8,775 bases of DNA from DATFMH01 sp035267045 (GTDB taxonomy: Bacteria > Bacteroidota > Rhodothermia > Balneolales > DATFMH01), in assembly GCA_035267045.1 (NCBI GenBank), contig DATFMH010000021.1, forward strand, positions 1 through 8,775, read 5' to 3'. A model generated the notes under the pieces. It did no database searches, had not been told where the DNA came from, and saw only the letters and a program-made list of their open reading frames with translations. Position numbers and translations under genes: made by a program. Shown here piece after piece: positions 7,177-8,775 of this stretch (position 1 is the first letter of the stretch; the number at the start of each line of letters is the position of its first letter).

Positions 7177-7440
7177 TTAGCTAATGATACTCAATACTTC
7201 TTCATCCGTAAAAACCGGAGTGACATGAAAAGCGATCATATCCGACCACTCCTGAATCCATCGACCAACTGTTAGTAAATCAGAAGATTCAGCAATGATG
7301 AAACCTTTATTGCCATTCACCGAGTGCCACCTACCTGTCATCTTTACTCCATCGGGTGGTTGAGCCCCGGATTTCTTAAAACGTTCCTGTACACTATCTC
7401 TGTCGCGTGAAGTGACATTATAGGTTATATGAAAAATCAT
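7177..7440 (-). CDS. Small DUF3303-like protein, 87 aa
   Basis: This is a short cytosolic protein without signal peptide or membrane segment. Its layout fits the DUF3303 group of ferredoxin-fold-like small proteins: an N-terminal strand MIFHITYNV, a helix with many charges (RDRDSVQERFKKSG), the PPDGVKMTGRWHSVNGNKGFIIAES core (about 28-52), the helix LLTVGRWIQEWSD, and a final strand IAFHVTPVFTDEE. Members are usually 80-100 residues and their function is unknown. The start is secure: AAGGAGG at 7453-7447 lies 6 nt before the ATG. It begins 50 bp after mddA and is probably co-transcribed with it. The family call rests on pattern only. Confidence 0.75.
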   Translation of the reverse strand: MIFHITYNVTSRDRDSVQERFKKSGAQPPDGVKMTGRWHSVNGNKGFIIAESSDLLTVGRWIQEWSDMIAFHVTPVFTDEEVLSIIS

Positions 7441-7490
7441 ACAACGCCTCCTTCTCTAATTGATGATAAGTTATAACGGGTATTTTATTT

Positions 7491-8264
7491 TTACTCCGAA
7501 AAATTTTCCTGAGCTCTGCCAGTTACTATTTCTTTCTTAGGCGGCATTGGAATAATTTGAGATACTTGTTGCTGATATCTTCGATATTCATCACCATGAA
7601 ATTTAACAAGATCACGTTCTTCAATTTGAATAGCTATTAATATGTAACCTGTTGTTGCCAATGAAAAAAGAAGGTGACCTATAGTCATCCTCGGAGCTGC
7701 CCAGAAAGCAATAAGAAATCCAAGCATCAGAGGATGCCGGACCACCTTATATAATATCGGTGTAACAAAATTTGGATTTTCCAATTCACGATTTTTTAAG
7801 TTCAGGTAAACTTGTTGTAACCCGAACAAGTGGAAGTGATTAATGAGAAATGTATCAAATAAAACAATAAACATACCTAAGAAATACAGAAATGTTAGAA
7901 TAGTACCTCCCATTGTATTCCGAACATCCCAGATAGCCCCACCTGTGATAGGTCGCCAATAAGCAAACAGTAAAATCAGGGCGGTACTTGAAAACAGAAC
8001 ATAGGTACTCCGTTCAATAGGTTTGGGAACAATGCGTGTCCACCATTTTTTAAATCCCTGCCTTGCCATAACACTATGTTGAATAGCAAACAATGATAGT
8101 AACAGGATATTTACTAACCATGCGTATTCGGTACCTCCCTGATACCCAAAATCTATTGATTTCGGTACAACCAAATTTGCAATAAAACCTAACGCATATA
8201 GGAATGCTACCAAAAATACAACATAACAAATGATTCCATATAGGAAAAAAATGACCCTTTTCAT
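7491..8264 (-). CDS. mddA: Methanethiol S-methyltransferase MddA, 257 aa
   Basis: This is an integral membrane methyltransferase that uses S-adenosylmethionine to methylate methanethiol, giving dimethyl sulfide; it is often annotated as an NnrU or isoprenylcysteine-methyltransferase-like protein. The sequence follows known MddA closely: LYG..CY..FLVAFLYALGFIANLVVPKSID (5-38), LLLSLFAIQHSVMARQGFKKWWTRIVPKPIERSTYVL (54-90), YWRPI...IWDV (102-113), TFLINHFHLFGLQQVYLNL (138-156), and the C-terminal catalytic part RHPLMLGFLIAFWAAPRMTIGHLLF (176-200) with EERDLVKFHGDEYRRY (215-230). About five to six membrane segments are visible. The length is normal (about 250-270). The start is supported by AGGAGG at 8274-8269, 4 nt before the ATG. 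Two similar palindromes lie upstream (8338-8353 and 8392-8409), suggesting specific control. The enzyme usually works alone, so its link to the downstream genes is positional only. Confidence 0.92.
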   Translation of the reverse strand: MKRVIFFLYGIICYVVFLVAFLYALGFIANLVVPKSIDFGYQGGTEYAWLVNILLLSLFAIQHSVMARQGFKKWWTRIVPKPIERSTYVLFSSTALILLFAYWRPITGGAIWDVRNTMGGTILTFLYFLGMFIVLFDTFLINHFHLFGLQQVYLNLKNRELENPNFVTPILYKVVRHPLMLGFLIAFWAAPRMTIGHLLFSLATTGYILIAIQIEERDLVKFHGDEYRRYQQQVSQIIPMPPKKEIVTGRAQENFSE

Positions 8265-8337
8265 ATTACCTCCTAAAAACCTGGTTACCTGAGTATATTT
8301 CTAATAATAAAGATAGGAGTAGATTTTTAGCATATCA

Positions 8338-8353
8338 TGAGACTGAAGTCTCA
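8338..8353. promoter_or_regulatory. Palindrome TGAGACT-GA-AGTCTCA upstream of mddA (candidate operator 1)
   Basis: This is a perfect 7-bp inverted repeat with a 2-bp centre, 74-89 bp upstream of the mddA start. It shares the half-site TGRGACW with the second palindrome at 8393-8408. On the minus strand it sits between TTTTTGAG and an AT-rich stretch (ATGATATGCTAAAAAT) that could hold a promoter, so a bound dimer could block or recruit polymerase. The regulator is not identifiable. Confidence 0.45.
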
Positions 8354-8391
8354 AAAATCAGGATATTTTTTATTAATTCTGAAATGAAAAT

Positions 8392-8409
8392 CTGGGACAT
8401 TTGTCCCAG
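8392..8409. promoter_or_regulatory. Palindrome CTGGGACA-TT-TGTCCCAG upstream of mddA (candidate operator 2)
   Basis: This is a perfect 8-bp inverted repeat with a 2-bp centre. Its core TGGGACA-TT-TGTCCCA has the same length, spacing and near-identical half-site as the palindrome 55 bp closer to mddA. The dimension suits a helix-turn-helix dimer, such as a Crp/Fnr-like or two-component regulator, but no regulator gene is in the window. No T-run follows, so a terminator is unlikely. Confidence 0.5.
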
Positions 8410-8450
8410 GAACCCTAACTACATCTACATTTATAAGATTTGAGTCACAG

Positions 8451-8507
8451 CTGTCCAAAACGTTTTAGAATGTAAGAAATATCGTTATTTCTGTCGGTCT
8501 TGGACAG
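8451..8507. repeat. Inverted repeat CTGTCCAA / TTGGACAG with inner hairpin, possible transposon end
   Basis: CTGTCCAA (8451-8458) and its exact complement TTGGACAG (8500-8507) bracket 41 bp that contain the palindrome AAAACGTTTT (8457-8466, overlapping the left arm) and a small hairpin GAAATA-TCGT-TATTTC (8476-8491). Six Ts follow (8509-8514). The segment lies just past the stop codon of the transposase remnant (8528-8530), so it is probably the non-coding right end of that IS. The alternatives are a terminator for rightward transcription or a tiny non-autonomous element. The exact IS border cannot be fixed because the other end is outside the window. Confidence 0.4.
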
Positions 8508-8527
8508 ATTTTTTCACTGCCCGAAAA

Positions 8528-8775
8528 TCAATCCCCCCATTCAAACAAGACTCCTTGTAGCAGATCGGGGCCATTGCGCCCTCTTGCGGACTCAAAGGGC
8601 TTGTCCAGCAGCTTTCTCAGGTCAAACTTGACAAACAGGTTTAATCGCAGAAACGCCACCATATTTGACAGGCACCATTCCGAAAGTTTTCGGAATCAGG
8701 CTTTGAGGTATTTCAGGATCAGCATCGTAATCATTGCTGTCCAAATCTGAATGAGCACCGCATTGGCCGTTGTCC
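8528..8775 (-). pseudogene. IS4-family transposase C-terminal end, with in-frame stop (5' outside window)
   Basis: Read on the minus strand, the frame enters at the window edge as TTANAVLIQIWTAMITMLIL and continues KYLKA, stop, FRKLSEWCLSNMVAFLRLNLFVKFDLRKLLDKPFE..., ending QGVLFEWGD at TGA 8530-8528. The ANAV.IQIWTA...LLKYLK...W.LSN.VA.LR.NLF...L...L..PF pattern is the C-terminus of a DDE transposase of the IS4 superfamily, of the type whose proteins carry a DUF4372 N-terminus. The in-frame TGA at 8698-8696 splits the frame, with a palindrome directly beside it, so this copy is probably inactive. Everything upstream, including the catalytic residues, lies outside the window. Confidence 0.75.
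8677..8696. repeat. 20-bp palindrome inside the transposase remnant
   Basis: ATTCCGAAA-GT-TTTCGGAAT gives 9-bp arms around a 2-bp centre. It touches the in-frame stop codon (8696-8698). Compared with the usual YLK...W.LSN spacing in this family (about 9 residues from memory), this copy has about 11, so the palindrome may have arisen by a small duplication or insertion. Confidence 0.6.

Overview
This window most likely comes from a member of the Bacteroidota or a nearby FCB-group phylum. The base composition looks moderately AT-rich. The genes include a lipoprotein that looks like an outer-membrane protein, a very large secreted Asp-box (BNR/VPS10-type) protein of the 'WRSIGPYRGGR' family common in Bacteroidota, and a secreted GH43-discoidin-FN3 glycosidase. 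One complication is that several right-hand genes have strong GGAGG-type ribosome binding sites, which are usually weak or absent in classical Bacteroidia. The phylum is therefore an inference, not a firm call.

Layout. Positions 1-663 (+) hold the 3' part of a lipoprotein. A 359-bp gap follows, containing a dispersed palindromic-type repeat at 768-820. Positions 1023-4283 (+) encode the Asp-box repeat protein, followed by a hairpin. Positions 4420-4892 are a decayed IS3-type insertion: only the C-terminal end of the transposase survives, with a frameshift. A convergent terminator at 4919-4945 separates this rightward half from a leftward block. That block, read from its 5' end on the minus strand, is mddA (8264-7491), a small DUF3303-like gene (7440-7177), a possible 32-codon leader ORF (7136-7038), gh43 (7041-5296) and a TfoX N-terminal-domain gene (5263-4934). 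The right edge (8528-8775, -) is the C-terminal end of an IS4-type transposase with an in-frame stop.

How the genes relate. The leftward genes have short spacings (50, about 135 and 32 bp) and could be one transcript, although their functions do not form an obvious pathway: methanethiol methylation, an unknown small protein, extracellular glycan cleavage, and a TfoX-like domain. The two least explained parts are control regions. Upstream of mddA, two similar palindromes (TGRGACW-NN-WGTCYCA) lie 55 bp apart. Between the DUF3303-like gene and gh43, a perfect Shine-Dalgarno sits in the loop of a 10-bp stem and leads into a Cys-Cys-Cys mini-ORF whose stop overlaps the gh43 start as ATGA. Insertion-sequence debris on both sides marks the leftward block as an accessory-type segment. 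I found no CRISPR array, tRNA, rRNA or origin.
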